Assembly: GCF_003369835.1 (NCBI RefSeq)
Contig: NZ_QPMJ01000004.1
Location: forward strand, 248,001 to 312,000
DNA from: Halorussus rarus
GTDB taxonomy: Archaea; Halobacteriota; Halobacteria; Halobacteriales; Haladaptataceae
Direction of reading: 5' to 3'
DNA: 64,000 nucleotides
Shown here: piece by piece, positions 26,774 to 34,997 of the stretch
How positions within the stretch are numbered: position 1 is the first letter of the stretch
How the letters are laid out: every line of letters begins with the position of its first letter
The notes under the pieces: model-generated
Seen by the model: the letters and a program-made list of their open reading frames with translations, nothing else
Databases searched by the model: none
Told to the model about the DNA's origin: nothing
Translations under genes and position numbers: made by a program

Positions 26774-27118
26774 GTGACCTCTCCAGACCCGGCCGACGAC
26801 CGCGCCAGCGACCGAGTCGACGCTCACCTCGGACTGCTCGCCGCGCCGACGTGTCGGTACGCCCTCTACTACTTCGAGCGCGCGCCCGACGCGGCGGCGT
26901 CGCCGACAGACATCGCGGACTGGGCGGCCGCGACCGACGGCCTCGCGCCCGACGTCTCGCGGGACCGGCTCGCCGTCCGACTCCACCACGCCGCGCTCCC
27001 GAAGCTCGACCGGAGCGGGGTCGTGACGTACGACGCCGCCGCCCGGGCCGCCGAGTACTGCGCCGGTTCGGAGCTCGAATCCCTCGTCGAGCTCGCGGCC
27101 GAGCGGGAGGGCGCGTGA
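26774..27118 (+). CDS. DUF7344 HTH-like regulator
   Basis: A 114-residue protein starting at GTG. It has the DUF7344 layout common in haloarchaea: a first helix region with LLAAPTCRYALYYFERAP, a variable segment containing IADWAA, and the hallmark RLHHAALPKLDRSGVVTYD. The fold is a winged helix and the family is presumed to be transcriptional. It follows the bat-type regulator by 75 bp on the same strand. A second member lies at 33945-34409. Target unknown. Confidence 0.82.
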   Translation: MTSPDPADDRASDRVDAHLGLLAAPTCRYALYYFERAPDAAASPTDIADWAAATDGLAPDVSRDRLAVRLHHAALPKLDRSGVVTYDAAARAAEYCAGSELESLVELAAEREGA

Positions 27119-27182
27119 GTGTGGCTTCGCACCGCCCGGTGTCAGAGTTCCCCTCCGCGAACCAGCCGCCGCACTCCCGACC

Positions 27183-27320
27183 ATGCCCCTCCCGCTGCTG
27201 ATGTGTCGGTCGTGCGGGTACTTCGTCCCGGCTGTCGAAGCCGACGGGGGCCTGCGACCGCTCCGGGAGGTGTGTCCGCAGTGCGACGCGACCGACTTCG
27301 TGGACTTCCGCGACGACTGA
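27183..27320 (+). CDS. 45-residue zinc-ribbon microprotein
   Basis: A short frame starting at ATG 27183. It contains MCRSCGYF and VCPQCDATDFVDF: two CxxC knuckles 24 residues apart, so it should bind one zinc ion. Haloarchaea encode many such micro zinc-finger proteins, some shown to affect growth or biofilm, but this one cannot be matched to a studied member. It lies between a DUF7344 gene and an aldehyde dehydrogenase gene on the same strand, 64 bp and 77 bp away. Confidence 0.72.
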   Translation: MPLPLLMCRSCGYFVPAVEADGGLRPLREVCPQCDATDFVDFRDD

Positions 27321-27397
27321 GCGCGCCGGGTCGCGGTCCGATCCGGTGCCCCGCTCCGGCGCAACCCTGATGGGAGCGCCGTCCGAACCCCGGAGGT

Positions 27398-28960
27398 ATG
27401 ACAGTCCTCCCCGACCGGTTCGACCGCGGCGACCTGTCCCGACTCGCGGCCTCGGTGCCGACCGAGGGCGACCGGGACGACATCGGCGTCGAAGCGCCGT
27501 ACGCCGGCGAGCGCGTCGGCGCGGTTCCCGCCGGCACGGCCGCCGACGTCCGGGCCGCCGTCGGGCGCGCCCGCGACGCTCGGCAGACCTGGGCCGACCG
27601 CGGCGTCGAGGAGCGCGCGGCCGCGGTTCGGCGGTTCCACGACCTCGTGCTCGACCGCCGCGCCGAACTGCTCGACCTGGCGCAGCTCGAGAGCGGGAAG
27701 GCCCGCATCGACGCCTTCGAGGAGGTGCTCGACGTCGCGACCACCGCCCGCCACTACGCCCACCGCGCGGCCGACTACCTCGCGCCCGAGCGCCGGAAGG
27801 GCGCGCTCCCCCTGCTCACCCGGACCACGGTCCACCGCGAGCCGGTCGGCGTGGTCGGCGTCATCTCGCCCTGGAACTACCCTCTCACGCTCGCCGTTTC
27901 GGACGCGCTCCCCGCGCTGCTGGCGGGCAACGCCGTCGTCTGCAAGCCCGCCAGCGAGACGCCGTTCACCGCGCTGCTGCTCCGGGACCTGCTCCGGGAG
28001 GCGGGCGTCCCCGACGACGTCTTCCAGGTCGTGACCGGCCGCGGGAGCGAGGCGGGCGGCGCCGTCGTCGAGGAGACCGACTACGTCTGCTTCACCGGGA
28101 GCACCGAGACCGGACGCGAAGTCGCGAAACGGGCGGGCGCGAACCTGACCGACTGCTCGCTCGAACTCGGCGGCAAGAACCCGATGGTGGTGCTCGGCGA
28201 CGCCGACCTCGACCGTGCGGTCGACAGCGCGATACGGGGCTGCTTCACGAACGCCGGACAGCTCTGCATCTCGTTCGAGCGCCTGTACGTCCAGCGCGGG
28301 GTCTACGACGCGTTCCTCGACCGGTTCGTCCGGCGGACCCGCGGGCTCGACCTGCGGGGGAGCTACGACTACGGCCCGGACGTGGGGTCGCTCGTCGGCC
28401 CGGACCAGCTGGAGACCGTCGAGCGCCACGTCGACGACGCCGTCGAGAAGGGCGCCGAGGTGGTGTCGGGCGGGCGCGCCCGACCCGACCGCGGCCCGTA
28501 CTTCTTCGAGCCGACCATCCTGACCGGCGTCGGCGAGGGGATGGTCGCGGCCCGCGAGGAGACGTTCGGTCCGGTCGTGGCGGTCGAACCGTTCGACGAC
28601 CCGGCCGAGGCGGTCGAGAGGGCCAACGACTCCGAGTACGGCCTGAACGCGAGCGTCTGGACCGAAGACGCCGCGAGAGGCCGCGAGATCGCCAGCCGAA
28701 TCGACTGCGGCACGGTCAACGTCAACGACGCCTACGCCGCGGCGTGGGCCTCGGTCGACGCCCCGATGGGCGGGATGAAGGACTCCGGACTCGGCCGTCG
28801 TCACGGCGAGGAGGGGTTCTACAAGTACACCGAGTCCCGGACGGTCGCCGAGCAGCGCGGCGCTCCCATCGCGCCGCCCGGGGGCGTGCCGGACTCGTGG
28901 TACGCCAAGGGGATGTCGCTGGTCCTCCGCGCGATGGACCGGATTCCGGGGGTCCGGTGA
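27398..28960 (+). CDS. NAD(P)-dependent aldehyde dehydrogenase (succinate-semialdehyde type)
   Basis: A 520-residue ALDH, a little longer than the usual 450-490. It keeps the catalytic residues Glu257 (LELGGKNP) and Cys290 (NAGQLCIS). The Rossmann site VISPWNYPL lies at 155-163, with VVCKPASETP next and FTGSTETGREV at 232-242. It oxidises an aldehyde to the acid in the cytoplasm. The ISFERLYVQ following Cys290 is seen in succinate-semialdehyde and related dehydrogenases, but substrate choice is uncertain. Its stop overlaps the start of the next gene in TGATG, so the two are coupled. Confidence 0.9.
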   Translation: MTVLPDRFDRGDLSRLAASVPTEGDRDDIGVEAPYAGERVGAVPAGTAADVRAAVGRARDARQTWADRGVEERAAAVRRFHDLVLDRRAELLDLAQLESGKARIDAFEEVLDVATTARHYAHRAADYLAPERRKGALPLLTRTTVHREPVGVVGVISPWNYPLTLAVSDALPALLAGNAVVCKPASETPFTALLLRDLLREAGVPDDVFQVVTGRGSEAGGAVVEETDYVCFTGSTETGREVAKRAGANLTDCSLELGGKNPMVVLGDADLDRAVDSAIRGCFTNAGQLCISFERLYVQRGVYDAFLDRFVRRTRGLDLRGSYDYGPDVGSLVGPDQLETVERHVDDAVEKGAEVVSGGRARPDRGPYFFEPTILTGVGEGMVAAREETFGPVVAVEPFDDPAEAVERANDSEYGLNASVWTEDAARGREIASRIDCGTVNVNDAYAAAWASVDAPMGGMKDSGLGRRHGEEGFYKYTESRTVAEQRGAPIAPPGGVPDSWYAKGMSLVLRAMDRIPGVR

Positions 28961-30144
28961 TGGCCGACGACGCCGATTCCGCGGCCTCCGCCTCGTCGGT
29001 CCCCAACGTCCGCGACTCGTCGGTCTTCCTCACGGGGTTCCCGGGTTTCCTGGGGTCGGAACTGGTCGCGCGCCTGCTCGACAGGTACCCCGAAGACGTG
29101 CCGATCCGGTGCCTGGTCCAGCCGAAGTACCGCGACCTCGCCGAGAAGCGCGCGAGAGGAATCGAGCGACCGGGCGACGAGGGGGATGCGGGCCGCATCG
29201 AACTCCACGACGGCGACATCACCGAGTCGGACCTCGGTCTCGGCGACGACTACGACGACCTCCAGCGCGACGCCGTGGAAGTCTATCACCTCGCCGCCGC
29301 GTACGACCTCGGGGTCTCCCGGGAGGTGGGGACGGCGGTCAACGTCGAGGGCACCCGCAACGTCCTCGACTTCGCCGAGGGCTCGCCCGACCTCCGGCGG
29401 TTCCAGTACGTCAGCACCTGCTACGTCAGCGGGCGCCACGACGGCGTCTTCACCCACCGGGACCTCGACGTGGGCCAGTCGTTCAACAACCACTACGAGG
29501 AGACCAAGTTCCGCGCCGAGGTCGAGGTCCAGGAGCGGATGGCCGAGGGCCTGCCGGCGACCGTCTACCGACCGGCCATCGCGGTCGGCGACAGCGAGAC
29601 CGGCCGGACCCAGAAGTACGACGGACCGTACTACCTCCTGACCCTGCTCCGGCGCCAGGCCGACCTCCTGCCGGGCGTCGGCGACCGCGTCGGGGTCGTG
29701 CCGACGTTCGGCGACCCGCGCGACTACGAGGTCAACGTCGTCCCGCGGGACTTCGTGGTCGACGCCATCGACCACCTGAGCGCCCGCGAGGACTCGGAGG
29801 GCGAGGTGTACCAGCTCTGCGACCCGAGCCCGCCAACCGTCGCCGAGCTGCTCCGGGCGTTCGAGCGCGCCACCGACAGGCGCATCCTCCGGGTGCCCCT
29901 ACCCGAGGACGCCGTCGGCGTCGCCCGCCGGTCGCTGGAGGCCGCCCCGGCCCTCGCGGACGCGCTCGGCGTCGAGCCCGCGGTGCTGGACTACTTCGTC
30001 CACCCTACGAGCTACACGAGCCAGAACGCGATCCGCGACCTGCGCGGCAGCGGCGTGGCGTGTCCGCCGTTCGGGAGCTACGTCGAGGCGCTGGTGAGAT
30101 TCGCGCGCCGGCACCCGGACGTCTCGTCGGACGCGATGGTCTGA
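28960..30144 (+). CDS. Extended SDR / NAD-binding-4 (fatty acyl-CoA reductase-like) protein
   Basis: A 394-residue Rossmann protein. The nucleotide-binding TGFPGFLG lies at 25-32 and the catalytic pair Tyr179/Lys183 in HYEETKFRAE. The FLTGFPGFLGSELV start and the NVEGTRNVLDFAE segment fit the NAD_binding_4 (male-sterility/acyl reductase) branch better than sugar epimerases. It could reduce an acyl group or act on a sugar-linked or lipid carbonyl. Translational coupling to the aldehyde dehydrogenase suggests the two handle the same aldehyde. An Asp/Ala/Ser-rich stretch of about 18 residues precedes the domain. Confidence 0.82.
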   Translation: MADDADSAASASSVPNVRDSSVFLTGFPGFLGSELVARLLDRYPEDVPIRCLVQPKYRDLAEKRARGIERPGDEGDAGRIELHDGDITESDLGLGDDYDDLQRDAVEVYHLAAAYDLGVSREVGTAVNVEGTRNVLDFAEGSPDLRRFQYVSTCYVSGRHDGVFTHRDLDVGQSFNNHYEETKFRAEVEVQERMAEGLPATVYRPAIAVGDSETGRTQKYDGPYYLLTLLRRQADLLPGVGDRVGVVPTFGDPRDYEVNVVPRDFVVDAIDHLSAREDSEGEVYQLCDPSPPTVAELLRAFERATDRRILRVPLPEDAVGVARRSLEAAPALADALGVEPAVLDYFVHPTSYTSQNAIRDLRGSGVACPPFGSYVEALVRFARRHPDVSSDAMV

Positions 30145-30183
30145 GTGACGTCGCAGTCGTCGAGCGGCAGTCCCGCGTTCGCC

Positions 30184-31671
30184 TCACTCGTCGGCGACCG
30201 TCTCGACGCCGGTGAACTCGAAGCGGGCGCCGCCCTCGTCGCTCTCGACGATGGCGAACCCCCAACCGTAGGCGTCGGCGAGCTCCGCGACGAACGTCAG
30301 GCCGAGGCCGATGCCGTCCTCGTCCGTGGTGTACCCCGCCTCGACGACCTGCTCGCGGTCGGGCACGGGGATGCCCGACCCCGTGTCCTCGACGAAGAAA
30401 CCGCCGTCGAGGGGGCCGACTCGGACCGTTATGGGTTCGTCCGCGGCGTCCCCGCGAGCCTGCGAGCGAGGGCTCGTGGAGCCGTGCTCCACGGCGTTGC
30501 GAAAGAGATTCTCGAGCAGCTGCTGGAGGTGGGTCGGATTGACCCGGAACCGCCGGGACGTCGACAGGTCGAACTCCGCGCAGCCGGTCTCGGTGTTGGC
30601 CCACGCGTCGGCGGCGACCTCGGCCAGCGCCACCGTCTCGCGGCACTCGATCTCGTCGTCGCCCTGCGCGAGCATCAGCAGCACCTCGATGATCTCGTCG
30701 ATCTGTTCGAGCGACTCCGCGATGCGGTCGACCGACGTCCCTTCGTCGTCGTCGACGAAGTCGAGGTATATCTGGGCCACCTGGAGCGGATTGCGGATCT
30801 CGTGGGCCAGCATGCTGGCGAACCGCTGGAGCCGCTCGTTCTGTCTCTCGAGTTCGTCCTCGACCGCCTTCCGGTCGGAGATGTCCCGGAACGTGCCGAC
30901 GAAGTAGTGCTCGCCGTCGTGGGTGAACTCGTTGAGCGAGATGGCGAGCGGCACCTCGTGGCCGTCCCGGTGCTGGCCCGGGAGCTCGACGTAGGTCCAG
31001 TCGATGTGCTTCTCGCTGGTCTCGAGGTAGCGCTGGAGCGCCTCGGCGTGGACCTCCCGCAGCCGCTCGGGGATGATTCGCATCTTCGACCCGCCCACCA
31101 GCTCCTCGGGTGCGTAGCCGAGGATGCGCTCGACCGCGGGGTTGGCGTACCGGATGACGCTGTCGTCGTCGAGCATGATGATGCCGTCGGCCGACGCTTC
31201 GGCGAGCGCGTCGAACGCCTGGCGGCGCTCCCCGACGTCGCGGATCTCGGCTGCGGCGCCGGCGTCCTCGACCTCCCGGACCACGCCGAGCGTCCCCAGG
31301 AACTCGCCGCCGTCGGTGACCTTCCGGACGCGGACCTCGCACGCGACCGCGTCGCCTGCCGCCGTGAAGACGGGGAGGGCGAGGTCGACGCGCTCGCGGC
31401 TCCCGGCCAGCAGTTGCTCGCGGATCGCGGTCTCGACCCGGACGACGTCCTCGGCGTCGAGGAATCCGCCGAGGCTGCCGCCGCGCAACGCGTCGCCGTC
31501 GTACCCCGTGAGGGCGGTCAGCGCGTCGTTCGCCGCCGCGACGTCGCCGTCGGGGGCGAGGAGGAAGGCGCCGTACCCCACGGCGTCGAGCAGCGCCGCG
31601 CTCGGGAAGCGGTCTGCGGCCCGCGCCGCGCCGGTCCCGGACCCCTCCGCGCGTTCGGATGACTTCCCCAT
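30184..31671 (-). CDS. PAS-domain sensor histidine kinase
   Basis: A 495-residue soluble kinase without membrane segments. Two PAS domains occur: residues about 23-135 (LLAPDGDVAAANDALTALTG) and about 152-268 (DGIIMLDDDSVIRYANPAVE). The kinase core has the phospho-acceptor His290 in MLAHEIRNPLQ, an N-box at LLENLFRNAVEHG and the ATPase motifs DTGSGIPV and GIGLGLTFV. It senses an intracellular signal and phosphorylates a response regulator; no receiver gene is adjacent. Upstream lie a TATA-like TTATTA at about -30 and the palindrome ACAACGTTGT. Confidence 0.92.
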   Translation of the reverse strand: MGKSSERAEGSGTGAARAADRFPSAALLDAVGYGAFLLAPDGDVAAANDALTALTGYDGDALRGGSLGGFLDAEDVVRVETAIREQLLAGSRERVDLALPVFTAAGDAVACEVRVRKVTDGGEFLGTLGVVREVEDAGAAAEIRDVGERRQAFDALAEASADGIIMLDDDSVIRYANPAVERILGYAPEELVGGSKMRIIPERLREVHAEALQRYLETSEKHIDWTYVELPGQHRDGHEVPLAISLNEFTHDGEHYFVGTFRDISDRKAVEDELERQNERLQRFASMLAHEIRNPLQVAQIYLDFVDDDEGTSVDRIAESLEQIDEIIEVLLMLAQGDDEIECRETVALAEVAADAWANTETGCAEFDLSTSRRFRVNPTHLQQLLENLFRNAVEHGSTSPRSQARGDAADEPITVRVGPLDGGFFVEDTGSGIPVPDREQVVEAGYTTDEDGIGLGLTFVAELADAYGWGFAIVESDEGGARFEFTGVETVADE

Positions 31672-31675
31672 CGGA

Positions 31676-31703
31676 ACAACGTTGTCGGCTCACCGTAATA
31701 AGG
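31676..31703 (-). promoter_or_regulatory. Histidine kinase promoter with palindromic site
   Basis: TTATTA (31698-31703, read leftward) is centred about 30 bp before the ATG at 31671. The perfect 10-bp palindrome ACAACGTTGT at 31676-31685 lies between them, where a bound regulator would block initiation. Confidence 0.45.
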
Positions 31704-31757
31704 TCGTGGGCGTCGTGTAGGAAAAGTAAACTGCGGGAGGCGGTCGGCTCGCCGTCG

Positions 31758-31925
31758 CTACGGCTCGGTGTCGGCCGTATCGGCGGCGTCGGCCGCATCG
31801 ACGTCATCGCGCAGCAGTTCCGGTTTGCCGAGGGGTAGCGTCCCGAACAGGGCGTAGTGAACGCCGAATCCCACGGCCAGCAGACCGATCAGCGCGAACA
31901 GACCGCGTCGGAGGGTGGAAGCCAT
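31758..31925 (-). CDS. 55-residue single-helix membrane protein
   Basis: A short frame from ATG 31925. It begins MASTLRRGLFALIGLLAVGF, giving one membrane helix with a basic N-terminal flank, and ends in an acidic Asp/Ala repeat (DAADAADTADTEP). Codon third positions are GC-rich, as in neighbouring genes. It lies 86 bp upstream of the histidine kinase on the same strand. It could be a small membrane partner, but I do not recognise a family. Confidence 0.65.
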   Translation of the reverse strand: MASTLRRGLFALIGLLAVGFGVHYALFGTLPLGKPELLRDDVDAADAADTADTEP

Positions 31926-32018
31926 GGGCGAACGTACGGACGGCGGACGGATGAGGCCACCGGTCCGCGACCGGCCGTCGACGGAACCACTTTGTCACTC
32001 ACTGCCGTACCCCCGCGC

Positions 32019-32297
32019 ATGTCCGACGACAGAACTCACCTCAGGACCGCGGCCGACGAACTCGACGAACTGGCCGGAACCGTCTCGAACGAGGACGCCG
32101 CCGACCGCCTCGACGGGCTCGCCGACCGGCTCACGTCGATGGCGGACGCAGACCGCGGCCCCGACCACGGCAGCCTCGACCGCCTGACGCACAACCTGCG
32201 GGAGGTGCGCGAGGACCTCGACGACGAGGCGGCCGAGACCGTCGACGCTGCGCTCGGTCGCGTCAGGGAGTACCGCGAGACCGTCGAGGGCGTCTAA
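32019..32297 (+). CDS. Small helical haloarchaeal protein (DUF7553-like)
   Basis: A 92-residue, very acidic, all-helical protein. It has three helices with a heptad-like Leu/Ala pattern (LRTAADELDELAG, LDGLADRLTSM, LTHNLREVREDLD) and ends VREYRETVEGV. Recurrent haloarchaeal proteins share the ADRGPDHG turn and this ending. Function is unknown. The start at ATG 32019 is preceded by a 93-bp divergent spacer shared with the small membrane protein. Confidence 0.7.
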   Translation: MSDDRTHLRTAADELDELAGTVSNEDAADRLDGLADRLTSMADADRGPDHGSLDRLTHNLREVREDLDDEAAETVDAALGRVREYRETVEGV

Positions 32298-32307
32298 GCA
32301 CGGCCCC

Positions 32308-33687
32308 TCAGTCCGCGGTCGTCGCCTCGCGCTCGCGGACCGGCCGGAGCTCCGCGCTGAAGTGGCGGAGCTCGGCCATCTCGGGCTCGTCGACGATCTC
32401 GAGCCCCGAGATTCCGCCGGCGTCGCGGCGGTCGGCCACCTTCTCGAACGTCTCGGCGACGTGTTCGAGGTGGTCGGCGCCGTAGGTCCGGCGGGGCAGC
32501 GAGAGCCGGACCAGTTCGGGCCGGTCGGTCTCGGGGAACGCGAAGCTTCCGAGTTCGACCCCGCGGACCGCGCCCTCGCGGTAGAGCTCGCAGACCAGCG
32601 CCTGCCCGGGGAACCGGTCGGCGGGAATCTCCTGGAGGAAAGCGGCGGCGTCGACGTACACCGCGTGGCCGCCGGTCGGTCGCTGGACCGGCACGCCGCG
32701 GTCGGCCAGCAGGTCGCCGAGCCGCCGGACCTGCTCGACCCGGTCTCGGATGTACCGCTCCTCGACCGCCTCGCGCAGACCGACCGCCATGGCTTCGAGG
32801 TCGCGGCCCGCCATCCCGCCGTAGGTGGTGAACCCCTCGTAGAGGATTCCCCGCTCGCGGGCCTTCGCGTGGAGGTCATCGAAGGCGGGGTCGTCGCTGA
32901 TTCCGACGAAGCCGCCGACGTTGACCAGCCCGTCCTTCTTCCCGCTCATGACCACGGCGTCGGCGTACGAGAGCTGCTCGCGGGCGACCTCGGCGACCGA
33001 CGCGTCGGCGAACTCGTCCTCGCGCTCCCGGACGAAGTAGGCGTTCTCGGCGAACCGGCAGGCGTCGATCACGAAGACGGCGTCGAGTTCGTCGGCGACC
33101 TCGCGGGCCGCCCGGACGTTCTCGACGCTGACGGGCTGGCCCGCCAGGGAGTTGTTCGTGACGGTCAGCAGGACCGCGGGGACGTTCTCCGGGCCCACCT
33201 CGTCGGCGAGGTCCCGGACCGCCTCGACGTCGAGGTCGCCCGCGAACGGCCGGTCGTCGTCGAGCGCGCCCTCGCGGGGGCAGTCGACCGGTTCGCCGCC
33301 GTTGTTCGCGATGTGGGCCCGGGTCGTGTCGAAGTGGGTGTTGTTCGGGACGTAGTCGCCGTCCTCGACCAGCGCGCCGTAGAGGACGTTCTCGGCACCA
33401 CGGCCCTGGTGGGCCGGGATGATGCGCTCGAAGCCCATCACGTCGGCGACCGCGCCCTGAAGCCGGTCGAAGCTCTCGCTGCCGGCGTAGGCCTCGTCGC
33501 CGGTCAGCATGGCGGCCCACTGGTCCTCGCTCATCGTGCCGGTTCCGCTATCTGTCAGCAGATCCACGAACACGGACTCGGAGTCGAGATTGAACACGTT
33601 GTAGCCCGCCCGCTCCAGGTTCGCCTCGCGCTCGTCGCGGTCGGGGAGCCGGATCGGCGAGACCATCTTCGACTTGTACGCTCGCAT
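32308..33687 (-). CDS. tnaA: Tryptophanase
   Basis: A 459-residue PLP-dependent beta-eliminating lyase that splits L-tryptophan into indole, pyruvate and ammonia. Family signatures run throughout: RAGYNVFNLDSESVFVDLLT, AYAGSESFDRLQ, IIPAHQGRGAEN, TNNSLAGQPVS and the PLP lysine in MSGKKDGLVNVGG (about Lys251). ATG at 33687. In Haloferax volcanii the tnaA promoter responds to tryptophan. The divergent spacer here carries a 14-bp palindrome and an overlapping half repeat that could be the operator. The DUF7344 gene across the spacer is a candidate regulator. Confidence 0.92.
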   Translation of the reverse strand: MRAYKSKMVSPIRLPDRDEREANLERAGYNVFNLDSESVFVDLLTDSGTGTMSEDQWAAMLTGDEAYAGSESFDRLQGAVADVMGFERIIPAHQGRGAENVLYGALVEDGDYVPNNTHFDTTRAHIANNGGEPVDCPREGALDDDRPFAGDLDVEAVRDLADEVGPENVPAVLLTVTNNSLAGQPVSVENVRAAREVADELDAVFVIDACRFAENAYFVREREDEFADASVAEVAREQLSYADAVVMSGKKDGLVNVGGFVGISDDPAFDDLHAKARERGILYEGFTTYGGMAGRDLEAMAVGLREAVEERYIRDRVEQVRRLGDLLADRGVPVQRPTGGHAVYVDAAAFLQEIPADRFPGQALVCELYREGAVRGVELGSFAFPETDRPELVRLSLPRRTYGADHLEHVAETFEKVADRRDAGGISGLEIVDEPEMAELRHFSAELRPVREREATTAD

Positions 33688-33845
33688 GTCCGGGAGGTGG
33701 GCGCCCGGGAACGTATTGCTTGCGCGACAGTTCTGGACGGGAGCGGTCGGCGACGGCGGCCGGTCGCCGAATCTGGTCACTCGTGGACGCGGCTGTCGGT
33801 GGTCGGCGTTCGAACGAACTGAACATTCGTTAACCGGTTCGTTTA

Positions 33846-33859
33846 CGTTTACGTAAACG
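33846..33859. promoter_or_regulatory. 14-bp palindrome between tnaA and a DUF7344 gene
   Basis: CGTTTACGTAAACG is a perfect inverted repeat. It is preceded by a further CGTTTACG at 33839-33846 and by AACCGGTT at 33831-33838. These lie in the divergent spacer and form an operator-like cluster. Confidence 0.5.
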
Positions 33860-33944
33860 CTTACCGATTTCGGGTTTGAATTTATCACCGTCGTCGCGTT
33901 CGCCCGACAGACCTAAGCCTACCGTTCTACTGTCACCAGTTAAC

Positions 33945-34409
33945 GTGCCCGACGACACCTCAGACGGGGGTGACGAGGAGACGCCGGCGCCGTTCGACGC
34001 CGACTCCGCCGAGGGTTCGGGGCGACCCATCGGCGACCTCTTCGAGACCGTGTCGGACCGGCGCGCCCGGTACGTCCTCGCGCACCTCGAATCGCTCTCG
34101 GTGGACGTGGTCGACCTCGAAGACGTCGCGGAGTACGTCGCGCAGCGCGAGCGAGCGGCCGAGCGGGAAACCGAGTCGAACCCCAGTGACGACAGCGTCG
34201 GTCAAGGGTCGGGAGACGACGCCGGCTCGGGGGTCGACGTCGAGCGGCACTGCCACCGCGTCGCGGTCGCGCTCCACCACAACCACCTCCCCAAGCTCGA
34301 CGCCGTCGCGGTTCTCGACTACGACCCGCGGTCGCGGACCCTCCGGTACTGGGGCGACGTCCGGGTGGCCACGGTGCTCGACCTTCTCGAAGCGTCGGAG
34401 AACCGCTGA
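33945..34409 (+). CDS. DUF7344 regulator, divergent from tnaA
   Basis: A 154-residue protein from GTG 33945, which opens VPDDTSDGGDEE; a TTG 69 bp upstream is a weaker choice. A DUF7344 winged-helix domain covers the body: LFETVSDRRARYVLAHLE, then VDLEDVAEYVA, an acidic insertion of about 30 residues, and the hallmark ALHHNHLPKLDAVAVLDYD. It is presumed transcriptional. The divergent position makes it a candidate regulator of tnaA or of itself; this is inference. It is 40 residues longer than the member at 26774. Confidence 0.8.
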   Translation: MPDDTSDGGDEETPAPFDADSAEGSGRPIGDLFETVSDRRARYVLAHLESLSVDVVDLEDVAEYVAQRERAAERETESNPSDDSVGQGSGDDAGSGVDVERHCHRVAVALHHNHLPKLDAVAVLDYDPRSRTLRYWGDVRVATVLDLLEASENR

Positions 34410-34432
34410 CGCGTCCAGCCCGCACCGAGGGG

Positions 34433-34438
34433 ATAAAA
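34433..34438 (+). promoter_or_regulatory. TATA-like element upstream of the HalOD1 gene
   Basis: ATAAAA is centred about 27 bp before an in-frame ATG at 34463, the spacing of a leaderless promoter. The 40 codons between 34463 and the preferred start at 34583 have poor GC at third positions. If transcription starts here, the gene has either a long leader or an extended N-terminus. Confidence 0.4.
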
Positions 34439-34582
34439 TCGAGCGGTGAAGCCGGTAAGTATATGCGGGTCCGGGTCCAATCCGCCACCCGTCACGAGGG
34501 ACCGAACGGTCCAGACCGCGAGGGGCCCGGGGAGGGAGTGTCCGGTTCCGCACTGCGTTCTACCGGGGCCGAGTACCGAAGC

Positions 34583-34885
34583 ATGAGAGACACCGACGAA
34601 TCCCGAGACGACGCCGACCGGCGCACGGAGCGACGCCACGTCCGTTACGACCCGGACGCCACCGATCGACCGAGCGAACTGCTCGTCAGGGCGGTCGCCG
34701 ACGCCGCCGGCGTGGACCCCCTCGAGCTCGACCCGCTGTTCCGAACGGTCGACCCCGACGTACTCGACGAGTTCGTCGCCGCGGGCGCGCTCCCCGACGT
34801 GGACGGCCAGGTCTCGTTCACGTACGAGGGGTACCGCGTGACGGTCCACCCGAGCGGCCTCTTCGGCCTCGAACCCGCCGAGTGA
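34583..34885 (+). CDS. HalOD1 output-domain protein
   Basis: A 100-residue protein. After a charged N-terminal 20 residues it carries the HalOD1 domain (RPSELLVRAVADAAGVDPLE, LDPLFRTVDPDVLDEF, VSFTYEGYRVTVHPSGLF). HalOD1 is a haloarchaeal output domain often found alone or attached to receivers and PAS modules; its target is unknown. The start is uncertain: ATG 34463 in the same frame would add 40 residues. I prefer 34583 because codon use falls off upstream and the domain is complete from there. Confidence 0.8.
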   Translation: MRDTDESRDDADRRTERRHVRYDPDATDRPSELLVRAVADAAGVDPLELDPLFRTVDPDVLDEFVAAGALPDVDGQVSFTYEGYRVTVHPSGLFGLEPAE

Positions 34886-34997
34886 GGCGCCGACCGGAGT
34901 TCGACGCGGGGGGGTCGCCGCCCGCGCCATCGGTCACCCGCTCCGCAGTGCTGCCCCGAACCCACGACTGAATACTCCCGCGACCGACCGGTCGGGC

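Noticed and set aside
26528-28804. 758-codon minus-strand frame
   Set aside because: It spans several convincing rightward genes and intergenic gaps and has no recognisable domain.
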